NCBI GenBank assembly: GCA_947471745.1 | Contig: CANJKZ010000430.1 | Coordinates: 558,501 to 622,500, forward strand | Origin: Closterium sp. Naga37s-1 | Lineage: Eukaryota; Streptophyta; Zygnematophyceae; Desmidiales; Closteriaceae | Reading direction: 5' to 3' | DNA length: 64,000 nucleotides | In this document: positions 31,201 to 40,344 of the stretch, piece by piece | Layout: the number at the start of each line of letters is the position of its first letter | How positions within the stretch are numbered: position 1 is the stretch's first letter | The notes under the pieces: model-generated | What the model was told of the DNA's origin: nothing | What the model saw: only the letters and a program-made list of their open reading frames with translations | Databases searched by the model: none | Translations under genes and position numbers: made by a program

Positions 31201-31300
31201 TGGCAGTGAGTTGTAGGAATAGGTGCAGGTCATCGAGCCAGGTGTCAAACTTCACTGGGCGGCCCTCAGCATCGAAAGCTAGCACAGGGGGGCTAGCCAT
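25271..31300 (-). CDS. Copia Gag-Pol polyprotein, 2009 residues, apparently intact
   Basis: Gag starts MASPPVLAFDAEGRPVKFD and is helical to about residue 230. A Gly/Arg-Gly nucleocapsid-like stretch of roughly 100 residues follows, then LSPQELREWY and CTYVIRTGDRTGQTCGRAH in place of a CCHC knuckle. Protease has LDSGASRCFF. Pre-integrase HHRLGHPS is followed by integrase with HMDVWGPARV, HSDRGGEF and QQNGVAER (the D-D-E residues). A linker with GAAAGAADPGVG repeats (27600-28330) carries two more SPQxLREWY copies. RT shows KARYVARGF, DFSTAFLQG and VYVDDLVF. RNase H shows GHSDASWADD, SSCEAEIYATAMAAQELRW, YVDNKATIAL and TKHIALRYF. Domain order PR-IN-RT-RH defines Ty1/copia. Start ATG at 31300 follows the leader. 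Confidence 0.95.
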   Translation of the reverse strand: MASPPVLAFDAEGRPVKFDTWLDDLHLFLQLTAKEDISLYDHALGHATAPAATADSTARSQWQTRDAHARFAIRNSLPIDEREHFGQHKTAQALYTAVVARYSSPASAALGRLSLPYLFPDLASFHTVADLITHLRTSEARFRAAMPDEFLATNPPPLWLTLYHLVTRLPDTLRAVRDHFLSRCPTELTIALLKKELLAAEASIVAVGASRGDPRTPFFEGCSPSPLLPSVASASAADLLGAEKVGTASTSSWRRSGKGKGGKGGGGDGGGGGGGGGGGGGGGGGAGGTSGSGGGGGGSGGGGGRGGGGGGGGGGRGGGRGGGGRGGGGGGGGRGGAGSGQSQQRTLSPQELREWYSQHGGGGGLSCTYVIRTGDRTGQTCGRAHTTQRGFSRLDDAWRTQFPDATELPRWADLMKRNIDIYALDFDAILTAMYVMSTSGESAQYLRVPPDPGILTSEATALGAGEAAALGASESAPPGTESTEALHTFTLDSGASRCFFRDRTALEPLARPVAVSLADPSGGPVIATSSTVLPCPAVPSGTLSGLHLPSFSTNLVAGCALQDGGVHQFTPAYERVTHCTCARTGRHLATFTRQPGSDLYTLTTESPQVAASASASGQLSAPCSCRSLAHETVLWHHRLGHPSVQRLRAMHKRYLVSGLPRVLPPLPPSPAPPCLPCVEGRQRAAPHSSSFPPTTAPLQTLHMDVWGPARVRGQGQERYFLIVVDDYSRYTTVFPLRTKGEVPDVLIPWIRASRLQLSERFHSDFPVLRLHSDRGGEFSSDLLAAYCAEHGIRQSFTLPASPQQNGVAERCIGLVMEVARTSLIHAAAPHFLWPFAVRYAAHQLNLWPRVSLPETSPTLRWTGEVGDASRFRVWGSRAFVRDTSADKLSSRAVPCVFLGFVPDASGWQFYHATSRRVLPSQDVTFDESVPYYRLFPYRTAPLPPPPLFLAPGAAMVDPLPPQGAAPSGVSQVDPVEPVEVAVDSRSARGAEPERAEPGGAEPGGAEPGVAESGGAASGGAESGGAESGGAEPGSTTPGGALSSQQLREWYLQYCSLRRGASGARSAAGAGASASPPRRELPSPQRLREWYARRCSLRSGAPSVADPGAGGATAAGGAAGAPGGAAGAGATDAAGGTAGTGGTAGAAGAARGTPTTGAAAGAEDPGVGAAAGAADPGVGAAAGAADPGVGAAAGAADPGVGAAAGAEDPGVGAAAGAADPGAGAAGVAGDPGAEGTGGASAGSGGAARPRPYFVPLLQQVFGQPPPPSPAPSLECPPPVQSQSQLPPASPLPGPSPYTGPTGGLTECREPESRPASPESRRASPVRAAHTGHRVPRQRPPAVPGTHQMALRPSTAPQRVPLPSPPASSLPALADPESDSLRAASPTVTRLLATVVTDPSFESSAASALVAELVDFAAACCLDYAASLVAESESESVCPSSVGGECALGTDVLEDRQEEFECFAAALPHLVSMLVAPEGDPDAPDIPTPRSYAEAIAGEYSSQWQTAMDAEMASWKSTGTYVDEVPPPGANIVSGMWIFRVKRPPGSPPAFKARYVARGFSPREGVDFFQTFSPTPKMTTLRVLLHVAAQRDYELHSLDFSTAFLQGSLHEEIWLRRPPGFTGSFPPGTQWSLRRPVYGLRQAPREWHDTLRTTLAALGFAPSTADPSLFLRTDTSLPPFYILVYVDDLVFATADTTALAHVKSELQKRHTCTDLGELTSYLGLQITRDRARRTITLTQSHMVQQVLQRFRFTYSSPQPTPLPTGHSLSALPSDESVEPSGPYPELVGCLMYLMTCTRPDLAYPLSILARYVAPGRHRKEHMDAAKRVLRYLCSTSGMGLVLGGRDRVVLTGHSDASWADDQASQRSSQGYTFSLGSGSVSWRSTRSSSVLSSSCEAEIYATAMAAQELRWLTYLLTDLGERPRSPPVLYVDNKATIALCEEHRLEHRTKHIALRYFLARELQQRGQLRLRYVATRANTADVFTKALQPCDHQRFCTVLGLVPTVPHLLTS

Positions 31301-32698
31301 AGCGACAGTAGGAGCAGTAGTAGTAGTAGTAGCAGAAACAGCAGTAGTGACAGTAGCAGTGACAGAATCAGGGGCGCGGCTCGGTAGGGCGGCGCGGCTC
31401 GGGCCGGGTGACGCGGTTCGGTGGGGCGGCTCGGCTCGGCTAGGCAGCGGCTACTCGAGGTGGGGCACGTGAGGGCGTGCAGGGCAGAGTGGGGCGGTCC
31501 GCACGGGGCACGAGGTGGCGAGCTAGCTAGGGCGGGGCCTGGTCGCACGAGGCCAGCAAGGGCGGGCTAGTGGGGCGGGGCCGGTACGCTAGGGGCACGC
31601 GAGGGCGTGCAAAGCGGCTGCTCTGGGTCCAGGGGCGGCTGCACCAGGGGCGGCTGCTTCAGGGGCCAGGGGCGGCTGCTCTAGGGTCCAGGGGCGGCTG
31701 CACCAGGGGCGGCTGCTTCAGGGGCTGTAGCAGCAGTAGCTTCAGTCAGGAGCAGCTGCAGTAAGCGCTGGAGTAGGAGCTGCAGCAGTAGCACTAGCTG
31801 TAGCAAGTGTAGTAGTAGGAGTTGCAGCAGTAGCACTAGCTGTAGCAAGTGTAGTAGTAGGAGCTGCAGCAGTAGCACTAGCTGTAGCAAGTGTAGTAGT
31901 AGGAGCTGCAGCAGTAGCACTAGCTGTAGCAAGTGTAGTAGTAGGAGCTGCAGCAGTAGCACTAGCTGTAGCAAGTGTAGTAGTAGGAGCTGCAGCAGTA
32001 GCACTAGCTGTAGCAAGTGTAGTAGTAGGAGCTGCAGCAGTAGCACTAGCTGTAGCAAGTGTAGTAGTAGGAGCTGCAGCAGTAGCACTAGCTGTAGCAA
32101 GTGTAGTAGTAGGAGCTGCAGCAGTAGCACTAGCTGTAGCTGGAGTAGTTTCAGACAATAGTAGCTGTAGCAAGTGCCGTAGTAGCAGTGGCAGCAGTAG
32201 CACTAGTTGTAGCAGCACTAGCTTCAGTAGCAGCAGCAGTGAGTAACAGTAACACGGGCCGCGTGCGGGCCAGTCGCGGGCTGTAAGGGCTGCGTGCGGG
32301 CCTGGCGCGGGCTTTACGCGCTGGGTGCGAGCCTGACGTGAGCTGTACGGGCTGCGCGACGGCCTGGCGCGGGCTGTACGGGCTGCGCGACGGCCTGGTG
32401 CGGGCTGTACGGGCTTCGCGACGGGTCTACACGGGCTGTACAGGCTTCGCAACGGGCCTACGCGGGCTGTACGGGCTTCGCGACGGGCCTACGTGGGCTG
32501 TACGGGCTTCGCGACGGGCCTACGCATTCAGGGGGGGGGTCGCACGTGACTAGGAGGAAAAAAAAAATCGCGCCTAGGGAACCGTCTCGCCTAGAGCACG
32601 GTTTCGAATGTCGCATTTCTCCTAGGGGCGCGACTCGGGCAGTAGATCGAAATAGTAGTGGTGGGCCCTTTTAAAAAATCGGTCCTAAGGAGCATTGT
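31301..32698 (-). other. Leader of the young copia, with a 42-bp tandem repeat (about 31770-32140)
   Basis: Between the PBS and gag there is a 1.4-kb leader. Nine or so near-identical 42-bp units (GTAGCAAGTGTAGTAGTAGG followed by AGCTGCAGCAGTAGCACTAG) are open in more than one frame. Nearer the PBS, GC-rich 30-40 bp repeats (GGGCTGTACGGGCTTCGCGA type, 32330-32530) follow. No gene. Function unknown; each copia copy in the window has a different repeat here. Confidence 0.8.
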
Positions 32699-32854
32699 GC
32701 TCTTAATACCATGTTAGAATCACTAGCTAGGGAACGAGGAAAGGTGATGATTAGGTGAAGATTGGGGTACAAGACTAGAGTGTTGAGACTATTTGTGTAC
32801 CCCCTAAGGCTAGCCCCAATATAGCCTAGATACAATTATGCATATGTTTTGACA

Positions 32855-35800
32855 CGTAGATCTCGGCCTCACAGCTGGAACCAAGCACAAAAAACGAACG
32901 AGTGGACCTCCACGAGACAGAACCAGAGCCGAGACTAAAAGAGTATCCCTGGGACGACCGCTGAGTTGCCTGGTCGTCAGCCCAAGAAGCGTCGGAGTGT
33001 CCTGTGAGTACCACTAGACCCCGTCCTCCAAGCACAAGCCCCATGCCCGATGTAGTGCACAAGTAACGCAGTACCCTCTGCGCTGCTGTCCAGTGCTCCT
33101 TCCTGTGTCGCCCGGGGGCGACGAAGCGAGCAAGGATGCTGAGAGGGTACGCGAGGTCAGGTCGTGTGCACGTCATCAGGTACATGAGGCAGCCCACAAG
33201 CTCTGGATACGGGCCACTCGGCTCTACGGACTCGTCCGAAGGTGGAGCGAGTGGCCTGTAGGCAGAGGAGTGGGCTGTGGCGAGGAGAACCGAAAGCGGA
33301 AGCGCTGAATGACCTGGTGCACCATGTGTGACTGAGTCAGAGTGATGGTGCACCGTGCTCTGTCCCGGGTGATCTGCAAGCCAAGATAGCTATGCAGCTC
33401 ACCCAGGTCAGTGCAAGTGTGTCTCTTCTGCAGCTCCGCCTTCACAAGGGTCAGCGCCTCTGTGTCGGCAGTAGCAAAGACCAAGTCGTCGACGTACACG
33501 ACGATGTAGAACGGCGGCAGACTAGAGTCGGTGTGGAGAAACAGCGACAGGTCAGCAGTGGAAGGAGCAAACCCAAGAGCCGCAAGTGTCGTCCTCAGTG
33601 TGTCGTGCCACTCGCGGGGCGCCTGGCGAAGACCGTAGACTGGAAACGACCCAGTGAAGCCAGGTGGGCGACGCAGCCAGATCTCCTCGTGAAGGCTGCC
33701 CTGCAAGAAAGTTGTGGAGAAGTCGAGGGAGTGCAACTCGTAGTCACGCTGTGCTGCATTGTGCAGCAACACCCGAAGAGTAGTCATCTTCGGGGTGGGG
33801 GAGAGGGTCTGGAAGAAGTCGACCCCCTGTCGCTTACTGAAGCCTCGAGCAACGTAACGCGCCTTGAAGGCAGGCGGAGAACCCGACGGCCGCTTCACTC
33901 TGAAAATCCACATGCCATCGACTATGTTCGCCACAGTAGGGGGAACCTCGTCGACATAGGTGCCTGTGGACTTCCACGAAGCCATCTCTGCATCCATGGC
34001 TGTCTGCCACTGAGAGGAGTACTCACCCGTAATCGCCTCTCCGTAAGAGCGCGGGGTGGGGATGTCAAGTGCATCCGGGTCTCCCTCAGGGCAAAGCAGC
34101 ATGGACGCGAAACGAGGTAAAGCGGTCGCGAGACACTCAAGCTCAAACTGTCTGTCCTCAAGGACGTCACAGCCAAGGGCAAGCTCACCCCCGACGGACG
34201 GAGGACAGACAGACTCAGACTCAGTAACAAGACTCGCGACGTAGTCGATACGACTCCTAGCAGCAAAGTCGACTAGCTCAGTGACTAGGGCAAACGCAGC
34301 AGTAGACTCAAAGTCAGGGTCAGTGCCGACAGTAGCGAGGAGACGAGTGACAGTAGGACTGGCAGCACGAGCAAGGTCGAACTCAGGGTAAGGAACGTCA
34401 AGAAGAGAGGACGCAGGAGGAGACGGCAGGGCAACACGCTGTGGAATAGAGGAAGGACGAAGTTCCATAACGTGAGTGCCTAGGACAGCAGGAGGACCAG
34501 GACGTGGGACACGACGAGCACGAACAGGTGTGGAAGCACGAGTCTCAGGCTCACGACGCGCAGTCAAGGACGCAGTCACCTCAGTGTGAGGATTTGGAGC
34601 ATGCAGCGGGGAGCCAGGCAGTAGCTGTGGCTGAGACAAGTCTGTCGGTGGACACAGGAGAGGTGGAGTGAGGCCAGTGGAAGACGGGAGACTAAGAACC
34701 TGGCGAAGGGCCGAGTCAGGCGGTGGCAGGGACGACTGCGGCTGTGGGTAGAAACACGGTCGAAGCGGCACAGTACCCGTACCGTCAGCAGCTCCAGCAC
34801 CCCCAGTACCTCCAGCTCCAGCACCTCTAGCACCAGCAGCACCTCCAGCTCTAGTACCTCCAGCACCTCCAGCTCTAGCACCTCCAGCACCAGCAGCTCT
34901 AGCACCTCCAGTACCTCCACCTCTAGCACCTCCAGCACCAGCAGCTCCAGCACCTCCAGAACCTCCAGTACCAGTAGCTCCAGCACCTCCAGCATCTCCA
35001 GCACCTCCAGCAACAGCTCCTCCAGCACCTCCAGCACCAGCAGCTCCAGCATCTCCAGCACCTGCAGCTCTTGCACCTCTAGCACCAGCAGCTCCTGCAC
35101 CTCCAGCTCTAGCACCTCCAGCACCAGCAGCTCCAGCACCTCCAGGACCTCCAGCACCATTAGCTCCAGCACCTCCAGCACCTCCAGTACCTCCAGGACC
35201 TCCAGCACCAGTAGCTCCAGCACCTCCAGCACCAGCAGCTCCAGCACCTCCAGCACCAGCAGCACCTCTAGCACCAGCAGCTCCAGTACCTCCAGCACCA
35301 GCAGCACCTCCAGCTCCAGCAGCTCCAGTACCTCCAGCACCAGCAGCTCCAGCACCAGCAGCTCCAGCAACTCCAGCACCACCAGCACCTCCAGCACCAC
35401 CAGCACCAGCAGCTCCAGCACCTCCACCACCAGCAGCACCTCCAGCACCACCAGCACCTCCAGCTCTAGCACCTACAGCACTAGCAACTCTAGCACCCCC
35501 AGAACCAGCACCCCCAGAACCGGCACCCCCAGACTCAACACCCCCAGAACCGGCACCCTCAGAACCAGAGCCCACATCGACAGGCTGCGGAGGCGGCGAA
35601 GACGGCCGAGGCGGAAAACCAGGAGGTGTCTCCAAGCGCGGGGAGCGGCGAGTCGTCGCCGTGTCGTCAGCCGCGGGGTCACCCCCCTCAGCTGGGCCAG
35701 AGGTGTCAGAGGAGACCTCCAAAGGCTCAACCAATGGTGGTGGGTCGACCTGAGACACACCTGAGGGAGCAGGAACCTGCGGGGGGAGGGGGTCTACCGG

Positions 35801-36169
35801 AGGAGGACCTGGGACTAGGAAGAGGGGCGGCGGGGAGAGCGGGGAAGACGTGTGCGGGTGGAGACGGTAGAAGCAGACCGACTCGTCAAAGGTGACGTCC
35901 TGTGAAGACAGGACCCGGCGCGAGACAGGGTGGTAAAACTGCCAGGGCGGGGCATCGGTGGGGAAGCCAAGGAAGACGCAGCGGAGAGTGCGAGGAGAGA
36001 CCTTGCTCGCGGTGGTATCGCGAACAAGGGAGAGCGCGCCCCAGACCCGAAATGCCGACGCATCGCCAACCTCCCCCGTCCAACGCAGTGTAGGCGAGGT
36101 CTCTGGCAAAGAGACACACGGGACCAGAGGTTGAGCTGATGCGCGGCGTATCGGACCGCAAACGGCCAC
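32855..36169 (-). pseudogene. Host copia: linker, RT and RNase H N-terminal part (frameshifted)
   Basis: A 981-codon frame (33224-36169) covers the end of integrase (SPTLRWTGEVGDASAFRVWG), a Gly/Ala linker about 250 residues long (34780-35560) and RT (KARYVARGFSKRQGVDFF, VVYVDDLVF). It shifts frame near 33240, after PLPTGHSL. The frame 32860-33250 then carries APPSDESVEPSGP, RPDLAYPLS, GHSDASWADD and SSCEAEIY up to the nested insertion. In RT a small deletion removes the residues between GFTGSF and VYGLRQAP. Confidence 0.85.
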
Positions 36170-37206
36170 AGAAAATGGGGAGCAACCGCATGGATCATGG
36201 AGGTGCGAGCAACGTCCATGACTAAGCCAATGTGGCGCTCAGCAATCCCATTCTGCTGCGGAGAGGCCGGAAGCGTGAACCTCTGGCGGATGCCCTCCGC
36301 ACGACAAAATTCCCGAAGGAGGCCGGAGGAAAACTCACCGCCTCTGTCAGAGTGCAGTCGCAGGACCTGGAGGTCCTTCTCAAATCGAGCGCTCAGCTGG
36401 CGATGAACAGCTATGATCAAGTCGATCAAAACACCTCGGACATCCGCCTTGCTCCGCAAGAGGAAGACCGAGGTGTAGCGCGTGTAGTCGTCAACAACAA
36501 GCAGAAAGTAGCGCTCCTAGTCCTGTCCACGGACACGGGCTGGGCCCCACACGTCCATGTGGAGAGTCTGCAGAGGAGCAGTGGTCGGCGGAAACGAGGA
36601 GGAGTGAGGAGCGGCGTGCTGCCGCCCCTCGACGCAGGGAAGGCACGGCGGTGCAAGCGAGCCCGGGAGCGGGGGCAGGGACCTTGGGAGGCCAGAGACA
36701 AGGAGACGAGAGTGCATGCCACGCAAGCGCGGCATGGAGGGGTAGCCAAGACGGTGGTGCCGGAGGAGGGTCTGGTGCGAGAGTAGCCGGCATGAACAAG
36801 ACGCAGCGAACTGACCCGACGCAGCTACCTGTGCGGACTCAGTGGTCATTGTGTACAGGCCAGACCCAGGGCTCCGAGTGAAAGTGGCGAGGTGCTCGCC
36901 AGTGCGTGAGTCTGTGCAGATTGCCACAAGCTCACCCTCAGGAGTAGTCACAGTGACAAACTGGTCCTGGAGGACAGCATTACTCACCAAGTTCTTAGAG
37001 AACGAGGGGAGGTGGAAACCTGTGAGGGAGCCTGAGGGGGCTGCCGGACAAGGGAGAACGGTGGAGGCACGTGCTACGACTGGGCCCCCAGAGGGGTCAG
37101 CGAGACTGACCGGGACAGGTGCAGTGAGTGGTGTGACTGTGGTGCAGTCGCGGAAGAAGCAGCGAATCGCGCCTGAGTCAAGCGTGAAGGTGTGTAAAGC
37201 CTCCAC
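35815..37206 (-). pseudogene. Host copia: protease and integrase, one TAG stop and a frameshift
   Basis: Protease begins near 37206 (LDSGAIRCFFRD) and integrase follows with HMDVWGPARVRG. A TAG at 36517-36519 replaces a Gln codon at the start of the integrase core. The frame resumes with VLRLHSDRGGEF and QQNGIAERHI, then shifts by one base near 36110 (SRVSL region) into the frame listed for 32855-36169. Confidence 0.8.
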
Positions 37207-37340
37207 AGCTGCTGTAACAGTGCTACCAGGCTCACAGGCATGTAGACTAGACGCCTCTACATCACCAGGGACGCGTCGCTGAGAAAAACACTCCTAAGCT
37301 GCTGCGGCGAGGGGGTCTCCGGCTGACTCTGCTGCCGCTA

Positions 37341-37727
37341 CTATAGAGGCTGGGTGGCAGGAGAGAGGGAGGAGTAGTATCTAACAACAGCGTCGAACAA
37401 AGCCTGGGCCGACGTCACCTGTCGAAAGTGATCCCTCTGGTCGACCGGCAGGAGAGATCGGACGGCAGGCTGGGCAACAGCGTCGCGCTCCGTCCACTGT
37501 CTGTAGGCGAGGTTGTTCGCCCGGTACCGCCTCTGCACATCCTCGTCAGCGTCAGCAGCAGGCTCAGTGGGATTCGTGGGGGCCGGAAGTGACCCCGACG
37601 TGTGCTCGAGTAGGGAGACGCCATCTCTGATGTAACACCGGAGATGCAAGCGCAGGCAACAAAGCCAGAAGTCGAACCGGTACGGGAGTCCGTCGGCGTC
37701 AAACGCTAAGACCGGTGGCGTTGCCAT
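37341..37727 (-). pseudogene. Host copia: truncated gag
   Basis: Starts MATPPVLAFDADGLPYRFDF and resembles the first 120 residues of the Gag in the intact copy, then stops at 37341. The next recognisable part, after about 50 bp, is a SPQQLR scrap and the protease approach. The centre and nucleocapsid part of Gag is therefore deleted. Confidence 0.8.
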
Positions 37728-37799
37728 GACGGGCAGTGTAGCGGCGAGGGCAGAGCGTGGGCATGTATAGCAGCGTGCTGAAAGCTAAGGCAGCGCGCA

Positions 37800-38320
37800 T
37801 GCAGGGCGGCGCGCGGGTTTGCAGGGCAGGGCGGCGCACGGGCTTTAGGGTAGGGCGGCGCGCGGGCTGCAGGGCAGGGCGGCGCGCAAGCTGCAGGGCA
37901 GGGCCGCGCGCTAGCTGCAGGGCAGGGCGACGCGCGGGCTGCAGGGCAGGGCGGCGCGCAAGCTGCAGGGCAGGGCGACGTGCGGGCTGCAGGGCAGGGC
38001 GACGCGCGAGCTGCAGGGCAGGGCGGCGCGCAAGCTGCAGGGCAGGGCGGCGCGCTAGCTGCAGGGCAGGGCGACGCGCGGGCTGCAGAGCAGGGCGGCA
38101 CGCGAGCTGCAGGGCAGGGCGGCGCTCGAGCTGCAGGGCAGGGCGGCACGCAAGCTGCAGGGCACGACGGCGCGCAGGTTGCAGGGCAGAGCGGCGCGCG
38201 GGCCGCAGGGCAGGGCGACGTGCGGGCTGCAGGGCAAAGCGGCGCGCAAGCTGCAGGGCAGGGCGACACTCGGGCTGCAGGGCAGAGCGGCTTGCAGGCT
38301 GCAGGGCAGGGCAGGGCAGA
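37800..38320 (-). repeat. 24-bp leader minisatellite, about 21 units
   Basis: The unit CTGCAGGGCAGGGCGGCGCG plus four variable bases repeats head to tail. It lies in the leader of the host copia between the GGGCCC motif and gag. Long Cys/Arg/Ala and Ala/Gln/Gly frames on both strands are by-products. Confidence 0.9.
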
Positions 38321-38663
38321 GCGCGAGCAGGGCAGCGTGCGGGTCGCGCGCTAGGCAGCAAGCGGGCAGCGCGACGGGCAGAGCAGAGCACGTGGGGCCG
38401 CGCAGGCAGGGCAGCATGAGGAACGCTGTTCGGGCAGGGCAGTACGGGCAGTTCGAGCAGTTCGGGCAGGTCGAAAATAGTGGTGGGCCCTAACGGATCG
38501 GTCTTACGGAGGATGGACCCGCTCTGAATACAATGTCAGAATAGGAACGTACGAATGATTGACTAGGTAGGAAGCATGAGTACAAGTACTGCCTAACCCT
38601 AAAGTGTTGTACCCTTTAGGGTATGCCCCAATACAGCCTACAGAGAACAAATACAATTTGACA

Positions 38664-39933
38664 AAGTTGTCCCAACATTGAAACATAACCAAATAGTAGG
38701 CTTACAACAATAACACTGGCTCCCACTTCAAGTACGGAGCTTATTCAACTATGGTGTACACAATGCACAACATGCCCTGTTACCGAATTACTAGCATACC
38801 TTAATGCAGAAAACAATGACGATAACGTGTACAACAATAGCAACAAGATGTCGACGACCACAACAACGATTACATACGAGAAGTACACAGCACAACTGGA
38901 CGCTGGAATTGGACGCAACCAATGCAATGAGGGTCAAGGAGAGATTAAGATGCTTCTAACATAGGCCGTAAAAACTTGTCAGGGGTAGCGTAATGCTTAC
39001 GGAAGTACGGGTATGCTACCTGAAGGTGCCACTATCACAAGCATTTGATTCATTGCACACAGGGCATCTGTGAGATGTTTGGTGCTATAAGAAACGGCAG
39101 TATAGTGGAGGAAACAGGACGAAACAAAGGGCCAGGAAAGGGCAGAAAATATACAGGGCAAGCAAGACAGATTTGGATGTGGGACTGGGCGAAATGGAGG
39201 TGGATCAAAGTGGTAAATAGTACAGTTTCTTGAGAATAAAGATAGTGACCAGACACAGGATCATCATACGGATACAACATTTGTGCGGGGAGTGACTTTC
39301 TGTTGTATAAATATGTATATCAATATTATCATAATATCTTATGCTCTCTAGAAACATAGTTAGCCCTAGCGTGGACAATAAAAGGCCGTGCGGCATCCTT
39401 GGGAAATGTTGAAGGTGTACATCGAGAAGATACGTGGCTAGTCTTGTGTGGATTGTTGCCTACGAAATTGCGGAATGATTCAGATGATACCCACCTGTTC
39501 CACATCAGCGTTTGTGAGGGTGTAGGTGGTGGATCAGCATCTCTCGTATGTGGCGCGCATCACAAGGGCACCCCCGTTGTAAGCATTTCAACCATCACAG
39601 GCCCATGATTCTGTGTCATATTTTCGACGACTATCAAGCATTCTTGTGACGTGGCTAACCAATGTCTGGTGGACGTTGGGCAAGCTGGTTCCAACTCCAC
39701 CTCGAAGCTCTCTGCCATTCGCTGGTCAGGATCCTATCCACTTCGATTTCCTCTACGAGGAAATTTCACGTGGCTATTGTTAGTTTCATGCATGGTGCAT
39801 AGTCTCGAAGAGGACTGGATGCCTTCCAGTTGTATTTCAGATGTGGCTTTGACTTGGTTCCCACAAACTCACGCATTCTCAATTTCATCAGGCTTGTGTA
39901 GCATTCGTGCAGCTCTTCTTCCACTCCATTACC
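38664..39933. other. Intergenic region and presumed ferredoxin promoter
   Basis: Starts with the AAGTT target duplication. AT-richer than the rest and without transposon features. No convincing gene; small frames match nothing I know. The last few hundred bases should hold the promoter and 5' leader of the ferredoxin gene. Confidence 0.5.
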
Positions 39934-40344
39934 ATGGCTGCCCTTGCTGCTGCTTCCTTGGCTCCGGTTGCCTCCCTGAAGGCCACCACCACGCTGAAGA
40001 CCAGCGTGGCCAAGACCTTCAAGGTTGCTCCCTCCGCTGCTCGCGTCTCGATGGCCACCTACCAGGTGACCCTCGATACTCCCTCCGGCATCTCCACCAT
40101 TGAGGTTGCCGATGACGTCTACATCCTGGATGCTGCTGAGGAGGCTGGACTCGACCTTCCCTACTCCTGCAGGGCAGGCGCCTGCTCGTCCTGCGCGGGC
40201 CAGGTTACCGCCGGCTCCGTGGATCAGTCCGGCCAGTCTTACCTTGATGATGACCAGATGGCTAAGGGCTTCGTTCTGACCTGCATTGCCTACCCCACCT
40301 CCGATGTCACCATCAAGACCCACCAGGAGGACAGCCTGTACTAA
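39934..40344 (+). CDS. Plastid [2Fe-2S] ferredoxin precursor, 136 residues, intronless
   Basis: Carries electrons from photosystem I to FNR and other stromal enzymes. The ATG at 39934 has an ACCATGG context. Residues 1-40 are rich in Ala, Ser, Thr and Lys with almost no acidic residues, as in chloroplast transit peptides, with a likely cut near [10 protein letters not shown]. The mature part has Cys79, Cys84, Cys87 and Cys117, spaced C-x4-C-x2-C-x29-C, the plant-type cluster pattern. [11 protein letters not shown] and GFVLTC are typical. The acidic C-terminus ends EDSLY. Length and lack of introns are normal for the family. Family specificity is too weak to say which paralogue (PETF). Confidence 0.96.
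   Translation: MAALAAASLAPVASLKATTTLKTSVAKTFKVAPSAARVSMATYQVTLDTPSGISTIEVADDVYILDAAEEAGLDLPYSCRAGACSSCAGQVTAGSVDQSGQSYLDDDQMAKGFVLTCIAYPTSDVTIKTHQEDSLY

Larger units (their letters stand above)
24892..32854 (-). mobile_element. Young, complete copia element, TSD CGTAG, nested in another copia
   Basis: The LTRs 24892-25034 and 32712-32854 are 143 bp and differ at one base. Both flanks are CGTAG (24887-24891 and 32855-32859). The PBS on the minus strand (TGGTATTAAGAGC) abuts the 5' LTR at 32699-32711. A GGTGGGCCC motif is at 32660-32668 and a PPT hairpin follows the 3' LTR (25035-25058). One uninterrupted Gag-Pol frame of 2009 residues lies inside. Near-identical LTRs, an exact target duplication and an open frame all point to a recent, possibly still mobile insertion. 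Confidence 0.95.
24177..38663 (-). mobile_element. Copia element split by a nested copia, TSD AAGTT
   Basis: The LTRs are 24177-24306 (3') and 38534-38663 (5'), 130 bp each with three differences. Flanks are AAGTT at 24172-24176 and 38664-38668. The PBS on the minus strand is at about 38522-38533, the GGTGGGCCC motif at 38482-38490, and a leader minisatellite lies at 37800-38320. Its pol is broken by the nested element 24892-32854 and by several small lesions. Excluding the nested element it is about 6.5 kb. Confidence 0.92.

Noticed and set aside
34576-35472. 298-codon Leu/Val/Glu-rich frame on the minus strand
   Set aside because: Shifted reading of the Gly/Ala linker repeat in copia; no independent start or conservation.
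37800-38320. CRISPR-like regular repeats
   Set aside because: Units abut without unique spacers, and the context is a plant retrotransposon; same for the 42-bp array at 31770-32140.
37706-38419. Cys/Arg/Ala-rich frames on both strands
   Set aside because: Arise from the 24-bp leader repeat of the host copia.
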